Made by a program: the position numbers and the translations under genes. This document shows, one piece after another, positions 56,787-64,000 of a stretch of 64,000 bases of DNA. The DNA comes from Mycolicibacterium neoaurum ATCC 25795. GTDB lineage: Bacteria; Actinomycetota; Actinomycetes; Mycobacteriales; Mycobacteriaceae. The DNA is taken from assembly GCF_000691525.1 (NCBI RefSeq), contig NZ_JMDW01000008.1:434001-498000 (forward strand). The letters run 5' to 3'. Position 1 is the stretch's first letter; each line of letters begins with the position of its first letter. The notes beneath the pieces are model-generated. The model was not told the origin of the DNA, searched no databases, and worked only from the letters and a program-made list of their open reading frames with translations.

Positions 56787-57923
56787 TCAGGCGTGGGTCT
56801 GGGCGACCCGCTGCGCCGGCGCCCGGCCGGGCACGAACCCGGCGACCGCGCCGATGACCGTTGTCGCGGGCGGTTCGATACCCGCCGCGCGGGCCAGCCC
56901 GGCGATGGTGCCCAGCGTGCCGCGCACCTCGTGCTGGCTGGACAGGCTGCCGTCGGCGACGACCGCGGCCGGGGTGGCCGGGTCCATCCCCGCCGCGGTC
57001 AACGCCGTGGCGATGGAGGCCAGGTTGGCGACCGCCATCATCAACACCAACGTCGTATTGGCCTGTGCCAGGGCGGCGTAGTCGACGGTGCACTCGGGAT
57101 GGCCGGGGGGCACATGGCCGGACACCACGGTGAAACCTTGGGTGAGCCCGCGATGGGTGACCGGGATCAGGGCCGATGCCGGTGCGGCGATCGCCGAGCT
57201 GACGCCCGGGATCACCTCGACCGGCACTCCCGCCTGGACGCAATGGTCGAGCTCCTCGCCGCCGCGGCCGAAGACGAACCCGTCACCCCCCTTGAGACGC
57301 ACCACCACCTGGCCGTCGAGTGCCCGGGAGACCAGCAGCGCATTGATATCCCATTGTTCGGTGCGCCGCCCACCGGGGATCTTCGACACGTCGATGATGT
57401 CGGCATGCGGGGCAAGCCGTTTCAACGCACCGACGGGGGCGAGCCGATCGGTGACGACGGTATCGGCGGCGACGATGGCGTCCCGGCCGGCGACGGTGAG
57501 CAGGCTGGGATCGCCGGGGCCGCCTCCGACCAGGATCACCCGGCCCATGCCCGGCCGCCCGGTGCGCTGTCCGGTCGGTCCGTTGTCGACGACGCAGAGC
57601 ACCGCAAGCTCGCGTGCCGTCTCGGCGATCCACCGATTGTGGTCGTCGTCATCGGTGGAGGCGAAAATCATTGCCGCCGAATCGATATCGCCGGGCTGAA
57701 TGCTCCGGTACAGGACGGTGGCCAGGCCCCGCTCGGCGAGGTCGCTCAGATACGGCGTGGCGTGCGTGCCGATCACCGTGACCAACGCGCCCGCCTCGAT
57801 CAGTTCGGCCACGGTGACGGCCGCGCGCGCGGTGGCTCCGACGACCGTCACCCGGTGTCCGCGTAACGCCAGTTCGACCGGCAGCGTGCACGGCACCCGC
57901 GTCGAGGGTGAGCTCGTGGTCAT
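56787..57923 (-). CDS. Uroporphyrinogen-III C-methyltransferase with partial siroheme-synthase N-domain
   Basis: A 378-residue protein from ATG 57923 (MTTSSPSTRV). The C-terminal 240 residues are a SAM-dependent methyltransferase: VILVGGGPGDPSLLTVAGRDAI, VVRLKGGDGFVFGRGGEE and IPGVSSAIAAPASALIPVTHRG. It makes precorrin-2, the branch point for siroheme and cobalamin. The N-terminal 130 residues resemble the NAD-binding domain of siroheme synthase but the glycine motif is altered (VVGATARA), and the full CysG dehydrogenase/chelatase region is shortened. It is convergent with the OsmC gene and fits the B12-centred module. Confidence 0.88.
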   Translation of the reverse strand: MTTSSPSTRVPCTLPVELALRGHRVTVVGATARAAVTVAELIEAGALVTVIGTHATPYLSDLAERGLATVLYRSIQPGDIDSAAMIFASTDDDDHNRWIAETARELAVLCVVDNGPTGQRTGRPGMGRVILVGGGPGDPSLLTVAGRDAIVAADTVVTDRLAPVGALKRLAPHADIIDVSKIPGGRRTEQWDINALLVSRALDGQVVVRLKGGDGFVFGRGGEELDHCVQAGVPVEVIPGVSSAIAAPASALIPVTHRGLTQGFTVVSGHVPPGHPECTVDYAALAQANTTLVLMMAVANLASIATALTAAGMDPATPAAVVADGSLSSQHEVRGTLGTIAGLARAAGIEPPATTVIGAVAGFVPGRAPAQRVAQTHA

Positions 57924-57975
57924 CGTCGGATTCCTCGGGTCGTGGTGGTCGGCAGGTGTCGTGTCGGGGGCTGCC

Positions 57976-58722
57976 TCACCCCGTGGTGTCCCCACCGCGC
58001 AGGGCCGCCGCGATCAGCGCGGCGCGTTTGTGCACCCCGAACTTGTTCATGATGTTGTGCAGGTGGAACTTGACCGTCGCCTCGGAGACGAACAACCGGC
58101 CCGCGATGGTGCGATTGTCCAGGCCTTCGACCAGCTCGTTGAGGACGTCTCGTTCACGGGCGGTGAGCAGTCTGGTGTCGCCCGCTGTGCGGGGCACCGC
58201 CGGGGAGCGTAACTCGGAGATCAGTGATTGCACGCTGAGCGAGTCGAGGGCAGGCTGCCCGCTGACGACCTTGGCGAAGGTGGCGCGCAGCTCGGTGGCC
58301 GATGAGCGGCGGTCCACCAGGGCGTCGGCACCGGCACGCAGGAGCTCGACGGTGTTGTAATCGGCGTGCTCACTGTCGGTCACCACGACCACCTTCACCG
58401 CGCTGTCGAGTTCGGTCAGCAAATCGATCAATGTGCCTGCCGGTGGCATTCCCAGGATCAGCAGTTCGGGTTGCAGCTGGCGGATGCGTTCGACGAGTTC
58501 GGGACCGTGTCGAAGATCACCGACGAATTGGATCTCCTCGATGCAGGACATCACGTGTGTCAATCCGTGCCGAACCAGTTCGTCATCGAGGACAAGGGTT
58601 GTCCGCAGTCGTTGGTGATCAGTCAAATCACCACGAGCAGAGGCTATTTCGTATGTGTTGCTGGTGCCACGGCGGCGTCGTGGCGGTGGAATCGGGACGT
58701 ATCGGTGGGGTGACAAACTCAT
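57976..58722 (-). CDS. NarL/LuxR-type regulator with degenerate receiver domain
   Basis: A 248-residue regulator. The C-terminal HTH is canonical (LLTARERDVLNELVEGLDNRTIAGRLFVSEATVKFHLHNIMNKFGVHKRAALI). The receiver-like domain starts near residue 40 (RTTLVLDDELVRHGLTHVM) but the phosphoacceptor position reads LLILGMPP: Gly91 replaces Asp. The conserved Lys is also lost (ALVDRRS). It therefore probably responds without phosphorylation. The start ATG 58722 gives an unusual basic N-terminal extension; a TTG start at about residue 33 is an alternative. It is located 52 bp upstream of the methyltransferase gene, with GCAAC boxes in its own promoter. Confidence 0.85.
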   Translation of the reverse strand: MSLSPHRYVPIPPPRRRRGTSNTYEIASARGDLTDHQRLRTTLVLDDELVRHGLTHVMSCIEEIQFVGDLRHGPELVERIRQLQPELLILGMPPAGTLIDLLTELDSAVKVVVVTDSEHADYNTVELLRAGADALVDRRSSATELRATFAKVVSGQPALDSLSVQSLISELRSPAVPRTAGDTRLLTARERDVLNELVEGLDNRTIAGRLFVSEATVKFHLHNIMNKFGVHKRAALIAAALRGGDTTG

Positions 58723-58769
58723 GACTGACTCCGTCCTGCCATTGGCGGCCGAAGGATAGCGATGATGGC

Positions 58770-58786
58770 GTTGCAGCAACGTTGCA
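58770..58786. promoter_or_regulatory. GCAAC/GTTGC box upstream of the LuxR-type regulator
   Basis: GTTGC (58770-58774), GCAAC (58776-58780) and GTTGC (58781-58785) form overlapping inverted repeats, including the 10-bp palindrome GCAACGTTGC (58776-58785). The two GTTGC copies have an 11-bp pitch. The box lies 48-64 bp upstream of the LuxR-type regulator start, so autoregulation is likely. Confidence 0.6.
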
Positions 58787-58808
58787 TGCGTCGTGCTGCC
58801 GCACCGAC

Positions 58809-59525
58809 TCACGATCGCGCAACGGGCAGGACGCAATCTCCGCAGAGCCCGCCGCCGGGTGCCTGATAGAACAGGCAGCAACTGTTCCTGGTGAACGTGC
58901 CCCGTCCGAAATCGCCGGTGTCACGCAGTGGGGCATGACGGGTCAACGCGGCGACCAGTTCCCTGCCTGCGGGTTCGAGGTCGGGGCGGGTCATCGCCAG
59001 GACGGTGACCGCGCCGTTGGCCGCCGATGTCAGATTGCCCAGCGCCACCCGGGTCGGGAGCCCGGCCACCGAACGCAGCGCGTGATGCAACGGGTCGAAG
59101 AGATCGGGCAGTAGCGCGCAGATCGCCGCGCCGGCAGCTGCCGGACCCGCGGTGACCCGTAGTCCGTCGACGGTGGTGCCGAAATCCGGGTGGTGCGCGC
59201 TGACCCGATAGAACACGTTGTCCGGCAGGAGGATCGGAATGCGTTGATGGCACAGTGCCGAACCGACCAGCGGCGACAGCAGCCGCGCGGCGACACCCAA
59301 GTGGAACGATGATGCGGCCACCCGCACCGGGATCGACTCGATGTCGACCGCCATCGATGCCGCGATCGCTGCCCTGGTTGCCGCGACGAACCAGTGCGTC
59401 GTCTCCGGGTCCGCCAACTGCGCGAGCTCCACAGAGTCGGGATCATCCCGGGTCTTCAGTGCGAAGTACCCGCCGAGCCGCGGCAGCTCGGAAAGGGCAT
59501 CGACGACTGTGTGGCGACTGTCCAT
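58809..59525 (-). CDS. FhuF-like (2Fe-2S)-binding protein
   Basis: A 238-residue protein. Its C-terminus RNSCCLFYQAPGGGLCGDCVL contains the CC...C..C cysteine cluster characteristic of FhuF-type ferric-siderophore reductases, which hold an unusual [2Fe-2S] centre. The remainder matches the family only in pattern (SSFHLGVAARLLSPLVGSALCHQ, a helical substrate pocket). There is no siderophore gene nearby. In this context it might instead reduce cobalamin or iron cofactors, which is speculative. It is divergent from the diol dehydratase operon (214 bp). Confidence 0.8.
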   Translation of the reverse strand: MDSRHTVVDALSELPRLGGYFALKTRDDPDSVELAQLADPETTHWFVAATRAAIAASMAVDIESIPVRVAASSFHLGVAARLLSPLVGSALCHQRIPILLPDNVFYRVSAHHPDFGTTVDGLRVTAGPAAAGAAICALLPDLFDPLHHALRSVAGLPTRVALGNLTSAANGAVTVLAMTRPDLEPAGRELVAALTRHAPLRDTGDFGRGTFTRNSCCLFYQAPGGGLCGDCVLPVARS

Positions 59526-59632
59526 CAGGCACCGACCCTAGCCACAATCGGCCGCCGCCCGTGATCGCGTCCGCGCATTCCGGTGCCGACAACTAGCCGA
59601 ACGGTCAGTGCGATGCCCTCCGGGTGGACGGT

Positions 59633-59648
59633 GCAACCCTCGTGCAAC
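59633..59648. promoter_or_regulatory. GCAAC direct repeat (11-bp pitch) upstream of the diol dehydratase operon
   Basis: GTGCAAC occurs at 59631-59637 and again at 59642-59648, exactly one helical turn apart, in the 214-bp divergent region between the FhuF-like gene and the diol dehydratase small subunit gene. The half-site is the same as at 50957-50990 and 58770-58786. Confidence 0.55.
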
Positions 59649-59739
59649 GTGACGGGCGACACAATGGGCGATACGTGCCGGCGACACGTCACACACCCCG
59701 CGGCGGAGCGCCTCCCGCCCCGAACCTTTGGGAGAGTTC

Positions 59740-60168
59740 ATGACGGAACCAAACCTGGACCCGGCGGTGGACTACCCGCTGAGCGTGCATCGCAGCGATC
59801 TGCTGTTCACGCCGACCGGTAAGCCGTTCGACGCCGTGACGATGGATGCGGTGATCGCCGGTGATATCGAGGCCGCCGATCTGCGCATCACCCCGGAGGC
59901 GCTGCGCCTGCAGGCGCAGATCGCCGAGAAGGCCGGGCGCACCCAGATCGGGGCGAACATGCGGCGGGCCGCCGAGATGACGGCCATCTCCGACGAGCGG
60001 GTCTTGCAGATCTACAACGCGCTGCGCCCCAACGCATCGACGAAGGCCGAACTGGACGCCATCGCCGACGAACTGCTCGACACCTACAACGCCGAGCATC
60101 TGGCCACGTTGGTGCGTGAGGCCGCCGAAGTCTACGAACGCCGCGACATCTTGGCCGAAAGCGAATAG
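59740..60168 (+). CDS. pduE: Propanediol/glycerol dehydratase small subunit
   Basis: A 142-residue gamma subunit of the B12-dependent diol dehydratase. Start ATG 59740 (MTEPNLDPAVDYPLSVHRSD) has GGGAGA upstream; a TTG four codons earlier is possible. The family pattern is VTMDAVIAGDIEAADLRITPEALRLQAQIAEKAGR, NMRRAAEMTAISDERVLQIYNALRP and the C-terminal Arg/Glu helix. It is first in its operon here, whereas in enterobacterial pdu operons the order is large, medium, small. Confidence 0.92.
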   Translation: MTEPNLDPAVDYPLSVHRSDLLFTPTGKPFDAVTMDAVIAGDIEAADLRITPEALRLQAQIAEKAGRTQIGANMRRAAEMTAISDERVLQIYNALRPNASTKAELDAIADELLDTYNAEHLATLVREAAEVYERRDILAESE

Positions 60169-60181
60169 GAGCCCCTGGACA

Positions 60182-61909
60182 ATGACCGCTTCAGCAGTCC
60201 CGCACGATCCCGCCACCGGCAAGGATGGTGTCCGCCACTCGCACCGCACGATGTTGTTGGAGGACCGCCCGGTCAACCTCGACGGCTTCGTGGAGGAATG
60301 GCCCGAGGTCGGCATGGTCGCCATGGAGAGCGCCTTCGATCCGGAGCCCAGCGTCCGTGTCGAGAACGGCGTCATCGTCGAGATGGACGGGGTGGCGCGC
60401 GCCGATTTCGACTTCATCGACCAGTTCATCGCCGACAAGGCGATCGACGTCGAGACCACCGAGGCCTCGATGGCGATGCCGGCGGCCGAGATCGCGATGA
60501 TGTTGGTCAATCCCACCGTCACCCGCGCCGAGGTCATCGCGGTGACCAAAGGACTGACGCCGGCGAAGCTGCTGGCAGTGGCCAAGACGTTGAACATCGT
60601 CGAGATCATGATGGCGATGCAGAAGATGCGGGCCCGCCGCACGCCGGCCAACCAGGCCCACTGCACGAGCGCGCGGGACAACCCGGTGCAGGTCGTCTGC
60701 GAGGCGGCCGAGGCCTCCATCCGCGGATTCGCGGAGATGGAAACGACTTTGGGCGTGGTGCGGTACGCACCGCTGGTGGCCATGGCCCAGCAGATCGGCA
60801 GCCAGGTGGGCACGGGTGGACCATTGACCCAGTGCGCGCTGGAGGAAGCGACCGAACTCGATCTCGGTATGCGCGGGATCACCGCCTACGCCGAAACGAT
60901 ATCGGTGTACGGCACCGAACCGGTGTTCGTCGACGGTGATGACACGCCGTACTCCAAGGCGTTCCTGGCCTCGGCCTACGCATCACGCGGGATCAAGATG
61001 CGCTTCACCTCGGGCACCGGCTCGGAGGTCCAGATGGGTAACGCGCAGGGTAAATCCATGCTGTACCTGGAGATCCGCTGCATCCTGGTGACCAAGGGTG
61101 CCGGCGTACAGGGGCTGCAGAACGGGTCGATCTCCTGTATCGGTGTGCCGGGCGCGGTGCCGGGTGGTATCCGGGCGGTGGCCGCCGAGAACCTCATCGC
61201 CTCGGCAGTGGATCTGGAATGTGCTTCGGGTAACGACCAGTCGTTCTCGCATTCGCCGATGCGCCGGACCGCGCGGCTGATGCCCCAGATGATGCCCGGA
61301 ACCGACTTCGTCTGCTCGGGCTACTCGGCGGTACCCAACTACGACAACATGTTCGCGGGATCGAACCTCGACAGCGACGACTTCGACGATTTCAACACCA
61401 TCCAGCGCGATCTGCAGATCGACGGGGGTCTGCGCCACGTCAAGGAAGCCGACATCCTGGCGGTACGCACCCGCGCTGCCAAGGCGTTGCAAGCGGTGTT
61501 CGCCCACCTCGACCTCCCGCCGATCAGCGATGCCGAGATCGATGCCGCGGTGTACGCCAACGGAAGTCGTGAGTGCATCCCGCGCGATGTACTGGAGGAT
61601 CTCAAGGGCGCTCAGCAGGTGATGGACCGCGGCATCACCGGCCTGGATCTGGTCAAGGCGCTCGAGGCCACCGGCTTCTCCGATATCGCACGGAATCTGT
61701 TCACCGTTCTGCGGCAGCGCATTTCCGGTGATCTGTTGCAGACATCGGCGATCATGACGCGTGATCTGCAGCCGTTGTCGGCGGTCAACGACGCCAACGA
61801 CTACAACGGCCCGGACACCGGTTACCGGCCGACGGGGCAACGGTGGGAGGAAATGAAGCGACTGCGCCATGTGACCAGCGCTGCCAACCCGGAAATGGAG
61901 GTGGAGTGA
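60182..61909 (+). CDS. pduC: Propanediol/glycerol dehydratase large (catalytic) subunit
   Basis: A 575-residue alpha subunit with a TIM barrel that binds adenosylcobalamin and converts 1,2-propanediol to propionaldehyde or glycerol to 3-hydroxypropionaldehyde. Conserved blocks are DFDFIDQFIADKAIDVETTEASMAM, RRTPANQAHCTSARDNPVQ, MRFTSGTGSEVQMGNAQGKSMLYLEIRC, GVQGLQNGSISC and LECASGNDQSFSHSPMRRTARL. Start ATG 60182 follows the small subunit by 13 bp. The window does not allow a choice between glycerol- and propanediol-preferring types. Confidence 0.95.
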   Translation: MTASAVPHDPATGKDGVRHSHRTMLLEDRPVNLDGFVEEWPEVGMVAMESAFDPEPSVRVENGVIVEMDGVARADFDFIDQFIADKAIDVETTEASMAMPAAEIAMMLVNPTVTRAEVIAVTKGLTPAKLLAVAKTLNIVEIMMAMQKMRARRTPANQAHCTSARDNPVQVVCEAAEASIRGFAEMETTLGVVRYAPLVAMAQQIGSQVGTGGPLTQCALEEATELDLGMRGITAYAETISVYGTEPVFVDGDDTPYSKAFLASAYASRGIKMRFTSGTGSEVQMGNAQGKSMLYLEIRCILVTKGAGVQGLQNGSISCIGVPGAVPGGIRAVAAENLIASAVDLECASGNDQSFSHSPMRRTARLMPQMMPGTDFVCSGYSAVPNYDNMFAGSNLDSDDFDDFNTIQRDLQIDGGLRHVKEADILAVRTRAAKALQAVFAHLDLPPISDAEIDAAVYANGSRECIPRDVLEDLKGAQQVMDRGITGLDLVKALEATGFSDIARNLFTVLRQRISGDLLQTSAIMTRDLQPLSAVNDANDYNGPDTGYRPTGQRWEEMKRLRHVTSAANPEMEVE

Positions 61910-61911
61910 CC

Positions 61912-62502
61912 ATGTCGACCACAATCGGTGAAGAACAGCGTTCACTCGCGTTCGAAGAGGTCGGACCGGCGCAGCGCGGAACGCGCAGTGACGAGGTGGT
62001 GCTGGCGATCTCGCCGGCCTTTGCCGACTTCTTCAGCAAGACCATCGTCGACACCCCGCATGCCGAGGTCATCCGCCAGATCTTGGCCGGTATCGAGGAA
62101 CAGGAGGTGGCGGCACGCTGCATCCGTGTCCGGCACAGCGCCGATCTGGCCGTGTTGGCGCACACCGCTGCCAAACTGTCCGGCTCGGGCATCGGGATCG
62201 GGATCCTCTCGCGCGGTACCGCGATGATCCATCAGCGCGATCTGCCGCGATTGTCGAGTCTGGAACTGTTCCCCCAGTGCCCGCTGCTCACACTGGACAC
62301 CTACCGCAGTATCGGTGCCAACGCCGCGCAGTACGCCAAGGGTGAATCCCCGGAGCCGGTTCCGACGCTCAACGACCAGATGGCCCGCCCGCGGTGGCAG
62401 GCCAAGGCGGCGCTGTTGCACCTCAAGGAGACCGAGCAGATCCGCAAGGGCAACAAGCCCGTCGAGGTGACACCGAAGTTCAGCGTCGCCGCCGCGGTCT
62501 GA
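61912..62502 (+). CDS. pduD: Propanediol/glycerol dehydratase medium subunit
   Basis: A 196-residue beta subunit starting at ATG 61912, 2 bp after the large-subunit stop. The matches are GTRSDEVVLAISPAFADFFSKTIVDTPHAEVIRQILAGIEEQE, RCIRVRHSADLAVLAHTAAKLSGSGIGIGILSRGTAMIHQRDL and LELFPQCPLLTLDTYRSIGANAAQYA. The N-terminus (MSTTIGEEQRSLAFEEVG) is short. It lacks the hydrophobic encapsulation-type extension seen on microcompartment-targeted PduD. Confidence 0.94.
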   Translation: MSTTIGEEQRSLAFEEVGPAQRGTRSDEVVLAISPAFADFFSKTIVDTPHAEVIRQILAGIEEQEVAARCIRVRHSADLAVLAHTAAKLSGSGIGIGILSRGTAMIHQRDLPRLSSLELFPQCPLLTLDTYRSIGANAAQYAKGESPEPVPTLNDQMARPRWQAKAALLHLKETEQIRKGNKPVEVTPKFSVAAAV

Positions 62503-62540
62503 TCGCCGGGGCGGGCGTGCAGCAGGGAGGTTAGGTCTTG

Positions 62541-64000
62541 GTGAGTGTCACGGTGGTCGGGGTCGATATCGGTAACTCGACAACCGAGGGCAGCGTCGCC
62601 CGGATAGACGAGACCGGCTCGGTGGTCTATCTCGGCGGCGCGCTGACCCGCACATCGGGGATCAAGGGCACCGTCCGCAACGCCGAGGGCGTGGTCAAGG
62701 CGGTCACCCGCGCCGTGCAGAATGCCGGGATCACGGTGGACGAGCTGGATCTGATCCTGCTCAACGAGGCCACCCCGGTGATCAGTGGACTGGCGATGGA
62801 GACCATCACCGAGACCATCATCACCGAGTCGACGATGATCGGACACGACCCGCGCACGCCCGGTGGCCGTGGGCTGGGTGTCGGTGTCATCGTCGATATC
62901 GGGTCGCTGGACGACGTGCATCCTGGTGATTCCGTGATCGTCCTGGTGCCCGGTGGCGCCGATTTCGAATGGACTGCCACCACCATCAACAAGGCCGTCG
63001 AGCGCGGTGCGGACGTGACCGGTGCGATCCTCGGCAACGACGACGCGGTGCTGGTGGCCAATCGGTTGGCCACCAAGATCCCGATCATCGACGAGGTCTC
63101 CCGCGTGGACGCCGTCCCGGTCGGCATGCTCGCGGCAGTCGAGGTCGCCGGACCTGGCCAATCCATCCGCACGTTGTCGAATGCCTATGGATTGGCAACC
63201 ATTTTCGAGCTCGATCCGGACCAGACCCGGGTGGTTTCCCCGGTGGCCAGAGCGCTGACCGGTAACCGGTCTGCGGTGGTGGTGCGCACCCCGTCCGGTG
63301 ATGTGGAAGACCGCACCATCCCGGCAGGTTCGCTGGAGTTCATCGGCGCCTCCAAGCGAGGTCTCATCGACGTCTCCCGCGGTGCTGCCGAGATCATGGC
63401 CGAGGTCGAGCGCGTCAGTCCGCTCCAGGATGTGCTCGGGGAATCGGGCACCAACACCGGTGGCATGATCGCCAATGTCCGACAGAGCATGGCGGATCTG
63501 TCCAAACACGCGCTGGCCGATGTGCGCATCCAGGATCTGCTGGCGATCGACACTCTGGTTCCCCAGGAGGTGCGTGGCGGGGTGGCCGGTGAGGTGGCCC
63601 TGGAGAACGCGGTCGCATTGGCGGCCATGGTGCGCACCAAGGAGAGCGGGATGCAGGCCGTCGCCGACGCGGTTGCGACGGCATTGCGTGACGCCGGTGC
63701 CACCCGCATCTCGGCGGTGGTGGGCGGAGTGGAGGCCGAGATGGCCGTGCTCGGTGCGTTGACCACACCGGGCACCGAAAAGCCCTTGGTCGTCCTCGAC
63801 ATGGGTGGCGGATCGACCGATGCGGCGGTGATCGAGCGCTCCGGTGATGTGCAGGCCGTCCACCTGGCCGGCGCCGGGGACCTGGTGACCAAGCTCATCG
63901 ACGCCGAACTGGGCTTGGACAACCTGGAGCTGGCCGAGGACATCAAGCGGTTGCCGCTGGGGAAGGCGGAGAGTTTCTTTCACGTCCGGCTGGAGAACGG
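62541..64000 (+). CDS. pduG: Diol dehydratase reactivase large subunit, 3' truncated by window
   Basis: Open from GTG 62541 (MSVTVVGVDIGNSTTEGSVAR) to the right edge, 486 codons with no stop; TTG 62538 is an alternative start and GGGAGG lies about 10 nt upstream. It is an actin-like ATPase chaperone that releases damaged cobalamin from the dehydratase in exchange for adenosylcobalamin. Family blocks are GVDIGNSTTE, LNEATPVISGLAMETITETIITESTMIGHDP, VNRLATKIPI-like ANRLATKIPIIDEV, SGTNTGGMIANVRQSMA and the phosphate motif VLDMGGGSTDAAVIE. Full-length homologues are about 610 residues; the small reactivase subunit should lie beyond the window. Confidence 0.94.
   Translation, partial: MSVTVVGVDIGNSTTEGSVARIDETGSVVYLGGALTRTSGIKGTVRNAEGVVKAVTRAVQNAGITVDELDLILLNEATPVISGLAMETITETIITESTMIGHDPRTPGGRGLGVGVIVDIGSLDDVHPGDSVIVLVPGGADFEWTATTINKAVERGADVTGAILGNDDAVLVANRLATKIPIIDEVSRVDAVPVGMLAAVEVAGPGQSIRTLSNAYGLATIFELDPDQTRVVSPVARALTGNRSAVVVRTPSGDVEDRTIPAGSLEFIGASKRGLIDVSRGAAEIMAEVERVSPLQDVLGESGTNTGGMIANVRQSMADLSKHALADVRIQDLLAIDTLVPQEVRGGVAGEVALENAVALAAMVRTKESGMQAVADAVATALRDAGATRISAVVGGVEAEMAVLGALTTPGTEKPLVVLDMGGGSTDAAVIERSGDVQAVHLAGAGDLVTKLIDAELGLDNLELAEDIKRLPLGKAESFFHVRLEN

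Overview
The window is high-GC actinobacterial DNA that reads as the chromosome of a fast-growing mycobacterium (Mycolicibacterium type). The evidence is the ESX-4 type VII secretion locus with esxU/esxT, tandem cutinase-like proteins, F420-dependent LLM oxidoreductases, and a gene order (rmlC-rmlB, LLM oxidoreductase, infA-rpmJ-rpsM-rpsK-rpsD-rpoA-rplQ-truA, cutinases, eccB4-mycP4-eccD4-eccC4-esxUT) that matches the Mycobacterium tuberculosis backbone as I remember it (Rv3465 down to about Rv3444c), with fast-grower-type blocks inserted. Both ends cut a gene: a HAD phosphatase on the left and a diol dehydratase reactivase on the right.

Layout. 1-8.3 kb: HAD phosphatase, a secreted Pro/Gly protein, the valine-degradation operon mmsA-acyl-CoA dehydrogenase-mmsB with a candidate operator upstream of mmsA, rmlB-rmlC for dTDP-rhamnose, and two tandem LLM oxidoreductases. 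8.4-13.7 kb: one giant secreted tandem-repeat (VCBS/cadherin-like) adhesin gene, broken by an in-frame TAG and a frameshift. 13.7-14.8 kb: a relatively AT-rich non-coding stretch with strong palindromes. 14.8-20.6 kb: a cNMP-domain histidine kinase next to a response-regulator/glutaredoxin-like/TrxR-like fusion that lacks the redox cysteines, a SRPBCC protein, a tandem universal stress protein and a WS/DGAT-like acyltransferase. 20.9-25.6 kb: ribosomal protein/RNA polymerase alpha operon and truA. 25.7-28.5 kb: four tandem secreted cutinase-like esterases. 28.5-31.4 kb: EamA exporter divergent from a CGNR regulator, plus a saccharopine-dehydrogenase-like reductase.

31.4-40.4 kb is the least explained block. 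One strand carries a tightly overlapping operon of two unknown proteins, a class III cyclase/AAA-ATPase/TPR protein and a carotenoid-desaturase-like flavoprotein. The other strand carries an unknown protein translationally coupled to a polyprenyl diphosphate synthase. It looks like an uncharacterised isoprenoid-modifying system with its own signalling ATPase, lying between the cutinases and ESX-4. 40.4-49.5 kb: complete ESX-4 core.

49.6-64 kb: a B12-dependent diol/glycerol utilisation module. It has a GAF regulator, aldehyde dehydrogenase, glycerol kinase, GlcG/HbpS-like protein, aquaglyceroporin, cobalamin adenosyltransferase, OsmC-like protein, uroporphyrinogen-III methyltransferase, a NarL/LuxR regulator with a degenerate receiver, a FhuF-like iron-sulfur protein, the three diol dehydratase subunits in the order small-large-medium, and the large reactivase subunit. 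No microcompartment shell gene is visible. Three promoter regions in this module share GCAAC half-sites repeated at an 11-bp pitch, suggesting one local regulon.
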